Assembly (NCBI RefSeq): GCF_945859685.1
Contig: NC_079147.1
Coordinates: 146,282,645-146,346,644, forward strand
Direction of reading: 5' to 3'
DNA length: 64,000 nt
DNA from: Eupeodes corollae
Taxonomy: Eukaryota > Arthropoda > Insecta > Diptera > Syrphidae
A program made the position numbers and the translations under genes. The notes beneath the pieces are model-generated. The model saw only the letters and a program-made list of their open reading frames with translations. It made no database searches and was not told where the DNA came from. This document shows, piece after piece, positions 24,801 to 36,745 of this stretch. The first letter of the stretch is position 1, and every line of letters begins with the position of its first letter.

Positions 24801-27800
24801 TTGATGATTTTCTTTGAAACAATTGAGTAATGAATGTTGCTGATGTTTTTATCCTCAGTTGTAAATATTTCTTCCTGTATTAAAAGTAGAAGGCTTCTTA
24901 TTCAAAAATCGAAAAAGCGAAACCGCTAACTGTTCACTGCTAAATTATAAGTCTATATTCAATAGAAAATTGAACCGTGATAGAATCATAAATGTGCGAA
25001 CTCCACTGTAACTAATTTAGGTGTACCTTTTTTTTTTTAAAAACACCATGAAATCGATTCGTATTGAAGGTATATATATTAGATATGTAATGGTCCATAT
25101 CATGCTTTGTTTTTCTTTTTCAAATGAATTCGAATAAGTCTGAAATGGACCTATAGTAAAAATGAAATAAAATAAAATCAAGTCTAGTGTGAATATGTTC
25201 GTAATATTATAATTTGTGTCTTAAGAAAATTCTGTGACTCATAAGAAATGCAACGTAATTAACTTTTTTTTTTTTTTTTCTTTCAGGTAAGTTTCGATAC
25301 ATTGTTTGCATTGACAACTTATTTAAACAAATTGAATTGAAAAAGGTAAATGATTTATAATTAATAACTATTTGTGTAAATTTGTTCAACAAGCTTTAAT
25401 AATAAGTTCGGTTGAAATAGGTCCTGTAGTAATATTCAATTCGCCATCACCTTGAATTTTATAAAATCATGGTTCTTTTTTTAATTTGAATTTAATAAAA
25501 CAGTTCTGTAGTTGGTTTGATGACTTAGTGTCAAGTTATTTCGGTAGTAATGTCGGAAAGGTTTTTCCTGTTCCCGTTTATTTAGGACTTGAAGTCGGCC
25601 CAAACAAAATTACGAATTGATGTCAATCCATATGATCAACAGCAACTAATTGCTAAATGAACTCTGCTCGTTGGATGCCCATGTTGCAAATTTCTATCTC
25701 GATATCTCTGATCTTTGACATTTGCAAAATTTACAAAAATCTGGGTATATACAAAAGTCTAATCAAGCGTCTATGTTTGTATCTTTTGCCAACTATTTTT
25801 CTTTAAAATGGTGCCAGTGAAATAAATCTCACGTCACATGTGACCCTGATTCTTTTTTTTAAATCTTGGAGTACATGTCAGAATGCGAAAGTGTCACTGA
25901 TGAAATATGGCTAAATGTCCCAAGGCCATATGTCACCATACCACCATTCGCATTCATTTACTTCTTAGACAAATTATCTACCTACACATAGATTCATTAT
26001 ATAGGTCCCTATAGATGCTACTGAGTTTCCCAAAGTAAGGTTCGATTTCTCCTTTGCTGTTGTAATTGTTTAGATGGACAAAAAAATTCTTTTCTTGACT
26101 TTAACCAAAAAAAATACATGACCCTTGAAGACGAAATTAATGACTAAACTTTCAAAACACCCACACACAATAACAAACAATGTGCCATTTAGATAAAGAA
26201 TACGAAAAGTAAAAAAGAAAAACGCTTTTATACAAATCACCTTGTTGAACCAATCAAATAAATTCACCTTTAATATCTGCAAAATCCATTACTCATGACC
26301 ACACTATATGAACCTCTAGCATTTGCAACAAAAGTTAGTTATAGGTTAGGTAGGTAGGAAGGTATGGGTATAGGTAACCAACTTTCCAGAAGGACAGACA
26401 AGCCTTGCAACTTCCAAATGTCAGATATAATCTTGAGTAATTCCTACAAAGCATCTCCGTTGCCATTTGTAAACAATCATTACCGCAGTCACGACTATCC
26501 AAAGACGACGACGCACGACGGTATCACCACCAAAGACGACCGACGCCGCCGTCGCTTGCCATCATTGCTGTATTCGTCGTCGACATTCACGAAAATAGCG
26601 ACGAAGACGATGACTATTATTCCAACGAGGCAACAACGATGATGGTGGCTTTGGCTTCCATTTCCCATATAGAGCCAGCCAACTATGGTCTGATCATTAG
26701 AATGGAGATTTATAAATGTCTTGGCGCGGACAAAGCCCACAGAGTAAACATGGAATCCAAAGAAACTAATCCCCGAGTTATTGTTATTCTTATAACTGTA
26801 GTTAGGTACATATTATAACCACTATACCACCCTATATAGAGCTGACGCTCATTCATTTATAATACGAGACTAACTACAGTGAGGTGTAGCTTTGTAAGTT
26901 TTACCGTTGGCGTTGGTTGTTGGGTAAAGATCCTTTCTCTTTAACAATAGCATATCACGCGCTTGAAATTCTAAACCAGGAATTTCTATACAACAATTGG
27001 CAATGCAATCGCGGACTCCATTCCAATTCCATGCTCAAAGAAACACCGGCTAAATGTGCTGGGAATTTCTTTCAAAATTAGGAACCATTAAATTAATCTT
27101 ACTCAGAGCTGAAGCTGAAGAGCGAAAACCGAAGACCGAAGTCACAGAGGGACACTTCAGCACCCATAAAAATACGGTCGAGTTGTTATGAGAGTTGAGT
27201 ACTCTGGGACTGGTCTGGCCTGATGGTGGGGTCGGTCTCATTATATTTTCGTTTTCCTATAGGTATAGGTATGTATCTAAATTTAGTATTTGGTATCGCC
27301 CGCGTTCTTGACTTCAATGCAATGCTTGAGAGTTGCTGTTCAGCGGTGCTTGATGGTGATGCTATACCAAGTAGTACTATGTGCAGTCATTGGAATTTGT
27401 TTTGAGTTTCAGGAACTTGTTGGCTCAAGTTAAACTAGTGTGACTTCATCGGAGGCCGCCACCGCTTGAAAATGGTGAAGATAGCTAAAATATGAAAAGT
27501 TAATCGAGAGTTTAATAATATTTTTAAACGTGAATGTTTAGATTTCCACTGCGCCCAGCGTTGTGCTTGTTATTATAAAGTTGCCTCTTACCTTAGTGAG
27601 ACAAAATATAATAAATGTTAAGAGCAGTAAGTCGTTTGTTCCACATGCAATTATGGTAAATTTTGGATTCTTAAAGTTTGTTATGAAAATGAATTAAAAT
27701 TGACCTCGTTTCTTTAAACAAAGTATTTGTAAAATTTTTCAGTCATATTTTTATTTATATAACGATTGGGTACGAAACCTTTGATAACAAAATCCCTCAG

Positions 27801-28580
27801 TGCAAAATCCAGCCGCTTCAATACTAAACCAGTAGAACTATATGGATATTAGTGGTATTTATTATAAGCTCAAAGATAATTATGTTTATTTTGTACAATT
27901 TGCAGAAACGACATTGATATTTAGTTAAGTTTTAAAGTATATTTTTCTTAAATATTATATCTAAAGCTAACATAATAAGTTTAATTAGTGTTTAATGATG
28001 ATCAGTAGCGGATTGTGTGAGCAGTACCATGCGTCCTTGCATATGGATAGTATTTTCCATACAATGCAATGGTGACACCAATCAATGAGAATCAACGAGA
28101 ACGAAGTTTATCAATATGTTACTTGAATATTCAATACGAATATGACCGTTTTAATTTTTTTTTAATTTTTAGTTCTGATTGGCTAAATTATGATCTCGAA
28201 TACGGTGGCTCAAGATCTCGCAGAGAACCTAGGGCCATTGTGAATAACTACTCTCTTAATGCCCGCGAGCAAGTTGCGTTCAGTTCTTACTGAATTTTCT
28301 TCAGTAAAATATTATTATCGGAATAAAAGGCTTTGCTAAAGTTTTTATAGTATCTACTTGATACTTATTTCAATTGCATTTAAAACATAAGTAGAGCAAA
28401 ACGCCAAATTAGTCACGGTGGACCGAACTGATACAAAACCATGTTTAGATGTGTGTTAACTCACTTTTCTCATAAATAAATAATTTGCCTTTTCTAACGT
28501 TTTTAAGCTCATTTTTGAATTAATGCAGTCACATCTAAAGACACAACATAAGCCAAAAATTGTGAAGTATAGTCGGTAGA
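24801..28580. other. Gene-poor stretch
   Basis: Holds poly-T tracts (25028, 25264), short GGTAGGTAGG sequence (26349-26360) and a CGACGA/GCCGCCGTCGC-rich block at 26504-26600 that opens short frames on both strands. No splice-bounded exon or domain was recognised. Confidence 0.4.
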
Positions 28581-28584
28581 GGTT

Positions 28585-28750
28585 GGTGCATTCCTGAACT
28601 CTAAACTGCACTAAAATTAAGCCTCTCTTTCAGCCTTCCTTATCTTTATAGCGTGTTCAGGTGGAACTTTTGGCGATAAAAGACGTCTTGTCCTGGCTAA
28701 AAGAAAACTTGATATCAACATATAATATCCGTATTTTCTCAACAAGCCTA
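28585..28750 (+). pseudogene. LOA-like LINE scrap, RNase H region
   Basis: Closely aligned with 47635-47790. Shared blocks are GCGTGTTCAGGTGGAACTTT, TTTGGCGATAAAAG, TCTTGTCCTGGCTAAAA and CGTATTTTCTCA. It corresponds to the early part of the RNase H domain of that LINE, around residues Q-A-E and the LSWLKENLIS block. Only about 165 bp remain. Confidence 0.8.
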
Positions 28751-31700
28751 CATCAGAAAGAAGTAACCAAAAAATCATTAATACCGGATTTAAGGCAAGG
28801 TCTCCTTCTATTGACCGATAAAAAATAACTGGACTATTGAGCGTGTAACCTGTAGAGGTAGTAAAAAGTTTATCAAATGGAAGTGAGGCTGTCTTTAGTA
28901 TTGAAAATTAAACTTTAATGGTGTGAACTGTAAACTGAACTGAATACTGAGATATTCTGACCTGTCACGAATTCCGAAAAACCATATTATGAAACCCGAT
29001 CGTAATGCAAAATTGTATAAGATTTTCAACTATAAACGTATTTTTTGAGATTCGAATACGATGAAATTTGTGATAAATCTGCTTTTTATTTTCACTTTTG
29101 TCGTTTCTGTCTTCAGTTTTGTGGTTATGCGTGTAAATTGACACAGTAATCTTTGAAGTAAACAACGGTTTTAAGGAAGCTCCATAAAATAGGCTTGAAA
29201 AGTTTACCCTAAAACTACAAAAAGTATATCATCTTAACTATATAATATTTGTCTTCGTCTAAAAATTAGTAAACTTTTTTAATATGCCAACAACATACTA
29301 TGAGCGTTTGAAAGACAGCAAGGGTAAAAAAGGACACGTGGACAATAACAAGAAAAGAAAGAACGTAGTCAGGAATTCTACAATCGCTAAGTACGGCTTA
29401 AAATCGTATCTCATCATCACAACACGGCCAAAATTGGACTCAAAATATACAATCATGGGCTTTTCTAAAAGCTAAAGTACTAAAGATGAATTTTTTAATT
29501 GAATCAGATCAGAGGAATATTAGAATTTCTTCTGTTAACGTTCTACAGCCTTCGCTTTTGGAAATGGGTTGAACAAATGGTGTTTTCTAGATCAATGACA
29601 AAACTAGCCCAGAAAAATACCATACATACTATAAAATCTTACTAGCAAGTATATCAGCCTTATTTAAAAGATTTTATAAGAACCAGTATTATAAAATTGA
29701 CAAAAAACATAGTTTCACCCTAAGACTCAAGTTTTCCTTAATAAGGGATAGGTCAAACTAGAATTTTCGTTAAATCAATCCCTTCTTGTTTTAATCTCAA
29801 GATGTTCCTGAAGATCTCAAAAATGTTGTCAGGAAAAAACCTTTAAGTAGTCAGATTTCAATTATTTGTTTTAAAACTCGCAAAATTACTCATTCTTTTC
29901 TACTGATCTTCATACGCGTTTATTTCAATATTGTCTTGTTTAAATTGAACGGATTCATAACTCGGACAATTTTCAACCGATTGACTTGAAATTTAGAATG
30001 TATCATTTACTGATCTGTTAATCCGCAGTGGTTCATTAAAAACAGATATCGCTCAGACGCTATTTTAAAATCAATCGCTTAATAAAAACAAAATATTTAA
30101 AGTATGTGTTTAATAAAACCCCATACCTGTACCTAATGCTGATATATCTTGTATGAAGTTTCCAAAAAGACTTATTTTTTTCGGCCTCTAAAGTATCCCT
30201 AATCTAAGTACTTCAGTGCCACTCACAGCTTATTCTCGCAAATTATATGTTAACAATTTATCGGTAAATTTTGTTAACTTGCCCTCATAACTTAAGCTCT
30301 AGTTGAAAATACCCAGACATTCTGTTAACCCAACCCAAAGAGTTCATTAAAATTTCCCAAAAGCCTAAATGGATCAATTTCTAATATACCTTCACCCAAA
30401 TCTACGTTTACTTAATGTATATAAATGTTCAACACCAAAAGTTTTTTAATTAAAATTAATATCTAAATATTTAATTAAATTTACAAGAATTTTATTTTAT
30501 TTTCATGCAAATTTGCAACGATTTGGTGGTATGGTTATATTTTACCTTTTATTTTGTCTGTGATTTTAAAATTTTACTTAGAAAATACCGTTTTACAGAG
30601 GTAAGACATATATTTTCCAAGAAATTCGATTTCAGATGACATTTCAAAAACCAAAAAAAAAAAAAATTCGACAACCTTTACCTAAAGTCATAAAATGGAA
30701 ATATAAGATTGCTTTCACTTTGGTATACATGAACATATAATCAAAAGGTCAAAAAAAGGACGATCTCTAAAAACATAACCACGTCAACATAACACACACA
30801 AAAACAAAATCCAAATGAATAAGATACATAGACATAAACATAAATCCTCATCCATTTTTCCAACAACCTGACAATAAATCCAAAAAATAACCAAACCCCC
30901 CAATTCGAAGGAACGATAACGAGCGATGATAAAAAGCCGACAATAAAACTACATCAGCTTTTGGTTGAACAAATCAAATGTACTTGCAGACTTTATATAG
31001 TCCTTGTAGTCCTTGTTGGTGTTGGTCTTGTAGAAATATAAAGAAACTATATCTATAGATTTCTATAGAAAACACGCAGAGCAAAAGGAGTAGATTTCTT
31101 ATGTCAAATACAATGTTTTATGTTTTAAAAGGATTTATAATATAATTTCAAATGTCAGAAAACCTATAGCCTTTAGGGTGAAAGACTTTTTGTTTAGTTT
31201 CCTTTTCCTTTTTTTCCATTTTTTTTCATGGTTTTGCTTTGACATAAAATTCGAAAATCGTTTAATGTATCTTTCAGAGGGAGTCTCAAAAGTCAATTCA
31301 TTGGCGCCTAAAGGGATTCTCTTCGATTTAATATAACAAAAATAAAAGGAAGATACTTTTACACACTCAATTTCTTTCGGTTAAATAAATCGTCCCAATG
31401 GCCGTGTTCATATTGGCACAATCGAAAAATGCGTAAATAAATGAATGTCCTTTTCAATGGACGGTGGTGTGGAAGTCTGTATAGGAAATCGTTAAAAATT
31501 AACACAAACTCGAAAAAGGTTGAGTAGTGTTATTTTAACGCAAAGTTAAGTCATAAGAGGCAACTTCAAGGCTGACTTTTTCAAGTTCTTTAGAATTCCA
31601 TTTAACTATATGAATTAAGGTTAAGTCTTAAATGAAGCTTTAACCAATAAGGTTTTGCTTCCCATAGCTGGTTATATAACCATTTTTGTACAAAAAAAGC

Positions 31701-31860
31701 GGATTTGGATAAGACCCATTTTCACTAGCTTTTGACACCTGAGTCGCTTTCTTCATTCAGGAATACGCACTTGCAACTTTGAATTTAATTTGTGAACACA
31801 CCCCTTCACTAATTATAATTAGAACTGTCATGGTCAGTTTATTCAGAAACTAAACGTTTT
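28751..31860. other. Gene-poor AT-rich stretch
   Basis: A 63-codon lysine-rich open frame at 29284-29475 shows no recognisable domain. No element ends or RNA genes were seen. Confidence 0.4.
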
Positions 31861-31862
31861 TT

Positions 31863-32148
31863 TGATGGCAAATTACATGAACAAAAAAGACTGTCATGCC
31901 AGAGGTCTTGGGTTCAATATCTGCCTGTGTCAACTACAGTTTTTTTTCAAGGGAACTGCCTCTTGCGATGGATTGAAAAATCCTCCAACAGTAATTCTGG
32001 TCATAAAATGTGGTTTCTCAAATTTGCCGTTCAGAATAGGCTAAAAACTGTAGGTCTTCTCCATCCCGGACAACATTACGAAAACCCAGTTATGGTTGAA
32101 AGTTGTAGTTCACTTTGTCCTATTCTGAACGGGCTGTTGCATCAAGTT
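31863..32148 (+). mobile_element. SINE copy 3 (tRNA-headed family)
   Basis: GACTGTCATGCCAGAGGTC leads into TTGGGTTCAATATC (box B, one half altered), then CCTCTTGCGATGGATTGA. Next come a CATAAAATGTGGTTTCTCAA block, the AAAACTGTAGGTC block and GGGCTGTTGC, which ends at 32140. The normal GCGCCACC/TTATTTA end is replaced by CATCAAGTTAT, and the next repeat begins immediately. The box-A half is degraded. The open frames overlapping here are by-products of the SINE. Confidence 0.82.
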
Positions 32149-32149
32149 A

Positions 32150-33621
32150 TTAACTTCCCATAGGAAGTTATTGTAATGGGTCCGATATGTCAAATTAAAA
32201 ATTTTGACATTTCTCGTTTCAAGGTCCCTAGAGTCGAAATAAAAGATTTTTAGAAAGATGTCTGTCCGTGGGTGTGTACGTAGGTTCGTATCCGTACGTT
32301 CGCGACGTTTTTTCGTCATCCATAGCTCAAGAACCACAAGAGATATCGATTGCAAATTAATTTTCTTATACAGATAATAAGGCAGAAAGATGAAGAAAGG
32401 GCTCTCAACAAAATTGCGTGTGCAATTTGAAAAAAAGGTGAACATTTTGGTTAACCCTAAATATCTTACAAACCAAAACCGCTGGAGACTTGAATTAAAT
32501 TTTATATAATATATTGTAACGTGATATCAAAGAAGTATATTTTTTGAAAAAATCTAGTTAACGGTTTTTTTATAAATCAAACAAAACTGAGAAAAAAATT
32601 TGTCACCTCCAAAATTTTACGAACAAAATATGATTGCATCTCCAAAACAGTTTTGGGCAACGAAGAATCATATTTTTGGCATCTGATAAAATTTTGAGAA
32701 AAATCGAATTGACAGTTTTTTTTATAAAAAATAAAAATCTAAAAAAACACATTTCTCAAAGTTCGTAAAAAATGGTAAAAATAAGAAATATTCTTTTCAA
32801 CATTCTGAAAAATGTTGAGAAAAATTGAATAGACAGTTTTTATTTTCGACTCAAATATCTTTTCAAAACTTTAAGATATTGGGCATTGGCTTTATTTACT
32901 TTTATCTTTCAGAAAATATTATTGTCAACATTCAGTAAAATTTTGAAAAAATGTCGAATTGACAGTTTTTTAAAAAAAAAATTAAAAACCGAAAAAAATA
33001 ACAAAAGTTGGTAAATAATGATTTTCGACTCAAATATTTTTTCCAAAATTTGAGATAATAGCTTCTTACTAATTTTTACATATAAGAAATATTGTTTTCA
33101 ACATTAGGACAAATGAGAAAAATCGAGAAAAATCGAATTTACATTTTTTTTTACAAAAAATAAAAACGTAAACAAAAATTTATAAAAGTTGGTAAAAATT
33201 AATTTTCGACTCAAATATCTTTTCAAAAATTGTAGATATTGTCTTTAAACTACTTTTATCTTTTAAAAAATATTGTTGTTATTATTCAGTAAAATTTTGA
33301 AAAAAATGGAATTGACAGTTTTTGTACAAAAAACCTAAAAAAAAACAATACTAAAACTTGGTAAAAATTTACTTTCGACTCAAATAGCTTTTCAAAAATC
33401 ATAAATTTTAACTTCAAACTTATTTTGTTTCACAGAAAATATTGTTTTTGATATTCAGTAATTTTTATATAAAAATCCAACAGTGAGTTTTTTCATAAAA
33501 AATAAAATCTACAAAAAAATAGTACGCAAATTTGGTAAAATTTGATACGAGTAATGGACAAGTTTTTAAGCAAAACAAATCAACAGGCGGGATGGGAAGT
33601 TATCAGTGTGGGTCGCATCCC
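32150..33621. repeat. 1.47 kb interspersed repeat with internal ~175-180 bp tandem array
   Basis: The left edge carries TTAACTTCCCAT and the right edge ATGGGAAGTTAT, an 11 bp inverted match (TAACTTCCCAT). The two edges also share GGAAGTTAT followed by GGGTC in direct orientation. A short hairpin (GGGATG...CATCCC) closes the right edge. From about 32,480 to 33,540 an imperfect tandem array recurs. TTTCGACTCAAATA lies at about 32844, 33023, 33204 and 33373, giving periods of 179, 181 and 169 bp; each unit also holds a TTGACAGTTTTT motif and A-runs. No coding capacity. The layout resembles non-autonomous Helentron/DINE-like elements, but the class is not established. Confidence 0.6.
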
Positions 33622-35453
33622 AGCCTCCTTTTCCATTTATAGTACAGGAACTATAAATAAACGTCTGAAAATTATAATTCTTTAAGGAAGTTCGTAAACT
33701 TTGAAGCTATAAGCTGGGCGAATTGGACATTCTAACTGAATAATCGTAAATCTTTATACAAAATTCTCCTTAGACATTCTCGTCTAGGTGCATGATGATG
33801 ATAAGAGTGTTTTCAACTAACTTTGCAGTTTCACGAACTTTTTGAAAATCAATTTGGTTACAGCCGGCGTTTGGTGGGTTTTATGTCGGTCTTAACTTTT
33901 TTCAAACTACACACTGCTTGGGAAATAAGTATGTGTTCAATGTTTTCCAACGTTGTTAAAAGGTAAACCACCTCACTTTGCGTTAATTAGGAATGCTTAT
34001 GATTTTCTGATTTTGAGATTTCGAGAGGAAAAAACCTGTCAGTGGCATAATGACCTAAGACTTACAAAAATTCACTGAATTGTCCACTCTGTACATCTAA
34101 GTATATATATACTACTAATTTTCAAAATGTCGCTCAAATCGTTTTCAGCTTTTCCATAACTTTTTCATGTTTTGTTTAAGAAAGATTAAATTTCGTTCTC
34201 TAAGGCTTTCTTTCTTTAACTTCAAACCTTAAAATACTATGGAACTTTTACTTTAAAAGCATTTCCTAGTAATCCATTCGCGTGAACAACCAGACTTCTT
34301 GAATTTTTATAACCGCGTTACTGCGTTTTGGTTTGAAGCCAAACAAAAAAAAAGAAACTTAACACAGGATAATCAAAATTGTATGGTTTTTGCAGAAATT
34401 AAGTAAAATATGTATTTGTACCTCTTTTCTTGTGTTTCAATTTAAAATCCTGTTTTTTCTGTTTACTGAAAATATATAATATTATTATTTATTTAGAAAC
34501 TCATGTTTTCAACTTATTATGTTGTGTACATCAGACAAACAGAAATATTTTATCATACACATAATTTTTATTTTGATAAACTCTCTGGGGGGATATTTCA
34601 TAAACATCATGTAGATATGAGTGTAATATCAAAAGGATTACACACAAATCTCACTAAGAACTGAATGTGTTTGTAAACAATTTTAATGAGGTAATTGAAC
34701 TGCTCTACCAACATACCGCAGTGTAAATATACATCAAACCAATTATTATCATAACAACAATAATAATTATAGTGCCTTCTGATGTTAAATTTGCCCTTAA
34801 TTGACTCTCCCTATACTTGTACTGTAGTAAATACCAACAATCATTACGGTACAGTAAATATATGTATACGTATTAAAAAAATAAAAATAAGTTAACCACA
34901 CAAACCGTTATGAATTCCCTTACCAAACATCATAATCATCCCATATCGATTAGTATTGTTGAAATTTCCACAATTTTACTCGATTTTATTTTCTGGAAGG
35001 AAAATCTATTTCCGGTTGTAATTTATGTACAAAATGTAATACTCACAATGAGCCTCCTCTTTTCAAGGATTGCAAATATTTTTGGTTGCTTCTCCAGCGC
35101 CAATGACGACGACGAGGACGGTGAAAATGTTTTATTTGCTGTCTGTGCCTGAACAACTTTAATGGTTAAATTGTGTTCCCATTATTTAAAAAAATATACA
35201 TCATTCTATTTATGCATTGAAAAATGAAATTGGTTCCTCGTGCTGCGACATAATTATGCTTTCGGTTTGGTTTTAATTTGTTTATTCTTTTTCCATTAAG
35301 ATTTGTAAACTTAATATTGTACCAGAAGCGGATTCAATTTCTTGTGTATCAATATGCCATAAACTTTATTATTTCTGAGAATAGTCTTTGAGCACTTTAA
35401 CCGAAATTAAACGTCCATAATTAATCATTTAATTGTGTCAAATCATCTTGAAA
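33622..35453. other. Gene-poor AT-rich stretch
   Basis: An 80-codon open frame at 34910-35152 has an acidic C-terminus (DDDEDGEN) produced by a GACGACGACGAGG patch. I cannot support it as a gene. Confidence 0.4.
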
Positions 35454-35454
35454 A

Positions 35455-35638
35455 GAATGTGGTCTTGTTAAAGAATGTAATTTTATGGAAGAATGTAATC
35501 TTGTAAAAGAATGTAATCTTGTAAAAGAATGTAATTTTGTGAAAGAATGTAATTTTGTAAAAGAATGTTATCTTGCAAAAGAATGGAATCTTGTTAAAGA
35601 ATGTAATCTTGCAAAAGAATGTAATCTTTTAAAAATGC
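35455..35638. repeat. 18 bp minisatellite, about 10 imperfect units
   Basis: Repeating unit close to GAATGTAATCTTGTAAAA, in register with single-base changes (for example TTGTTAAA, TTGCAAAA, TTTTGTGAAA). The array has decayed modestly toward its edges. Confidence 0.92.
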
Positions 35639-36329
35639 AATTGTTATAAGTCTTTTCTATATTTCAACTTGAAGAATGCATTCATTGATCTCACCGAAGA
35701 CTTCAAGTGAATAGAAAGACTATGAGTGAATTCAAAGAATGCATAAAGTCTCAAATGATTGCAATCAATTGAATGCATTCAAATGATTAAAGAAAATTAT
35801 AATTCCAGTCTTTTGAAGGCCAAATAATAGACTTCAACTTGATCAATCAATTAATGCAATATTTATATCGGAATCATAAAAGATTGCATTCACAAAAGAT
35901 TGCATCATTTTACAAGCTGGCCTCTGGCATACACAATGTAGAACTGATGTGCTTTTTTTGTCTAGTAAAAGTGTCTTTTTTACGGAAATTTTGATTAAGG
36001 ATTCAAGCATTTCAGCGTCAAAATTGTTTGAATTTAACTGCACAAGAATTTGACGAAATTATGGTTTTTTGACTAAATATTTTAAATAAGTTCTACACTT
36101 GACCATTTGAGGTAATGGCTAATTTGATAGAAAAAAACGAAGCACCTACGTAAGTTTTTTTTGCAAACAAGTCAAAGAAACTACTCAACAAGTAAATAAC
36201 TACTCTAGTGTGTATGATTAAAATTACAGTAAGACTTATGACAAAAGAAAGTAAAAACCGCTCAAATTATGAAATTTAATACTGCATTCTTTAAGACACA
36301 CAAGACAATGCCAGAGAAGATAGTTAGAA
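35639..36329. other. AT-rich spacer
   Basis: GAATGCATTCA-type short palindromes occur near 35675-35785. No gene was recognised. Confidence 0.4.
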
Positions 36330-36745
36330 ATTGGGAAAACTCTCAGCGGTACTTTCATCCTCAAGCGTCAACAATCAGTGGAAACAGTACCGTGATATCA
36401 TAATGAAAGCAGCTGTGACTACTATAAGCTATCAGCTACTACGGAAAAGGATCTACGGTTAAAATTAATTCGCGGTACAGAAGCAGGAGACGTAACACAC
36501 TAAAGCACAGGCTAAGCATTATTTAGAGAAAACACTTGAAGAGTAAAAAAGCATGAAGCCAGTCCACGAGGCCCCAGTCCCAGCGTCCATTACTGGAGAG
36601 GTTAAGAAAGCCTTTTTGCACAAATCCGACGACTCGGAAGGCCTACCTACGGAACTCTTCAAATATGGAAGTGATGTCCTGGTAGGATACATGCACCAGC
36701 TCGTAAAAACAAAGTGCGGAAAGGTTGTCCTACAATTGGTCAATA
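36330..36745 (+). pseudogene. RTE-like LINE scrap (endonuclease-RT junction)
   Basis: The segment about 36370-36440 translates to a VNNQWKQYRDIIMKAA-type block. It matches the 'W..i...i..AA...lg' linker of RTE-group proteins (compare the linker near 44730 of the larger copy). Then 36580-36720 reads ITGEVKKAF..., GLPTELFKYGSDVLVGYMHQ, equivalent to 'EV..AI..LK.nKAaGaDGi.aELFK...d.lv..MHql' of RTE RT. It lacks all RT catalytic motifs downstream. The open frame on the opposite strand is a shadow of it. Confidence 0.78.

Noticed and set aside
26364..26740. Overlapping open frames on both strands rich in R, T or V
   Set aside because: Produced by a CGACGA/GCC triplet-rich patch; neither frame has a domain.
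31862..32163. 60- and 78-codon plus-strand open frames
   Set aside because: They are translations of SINE copy 3.
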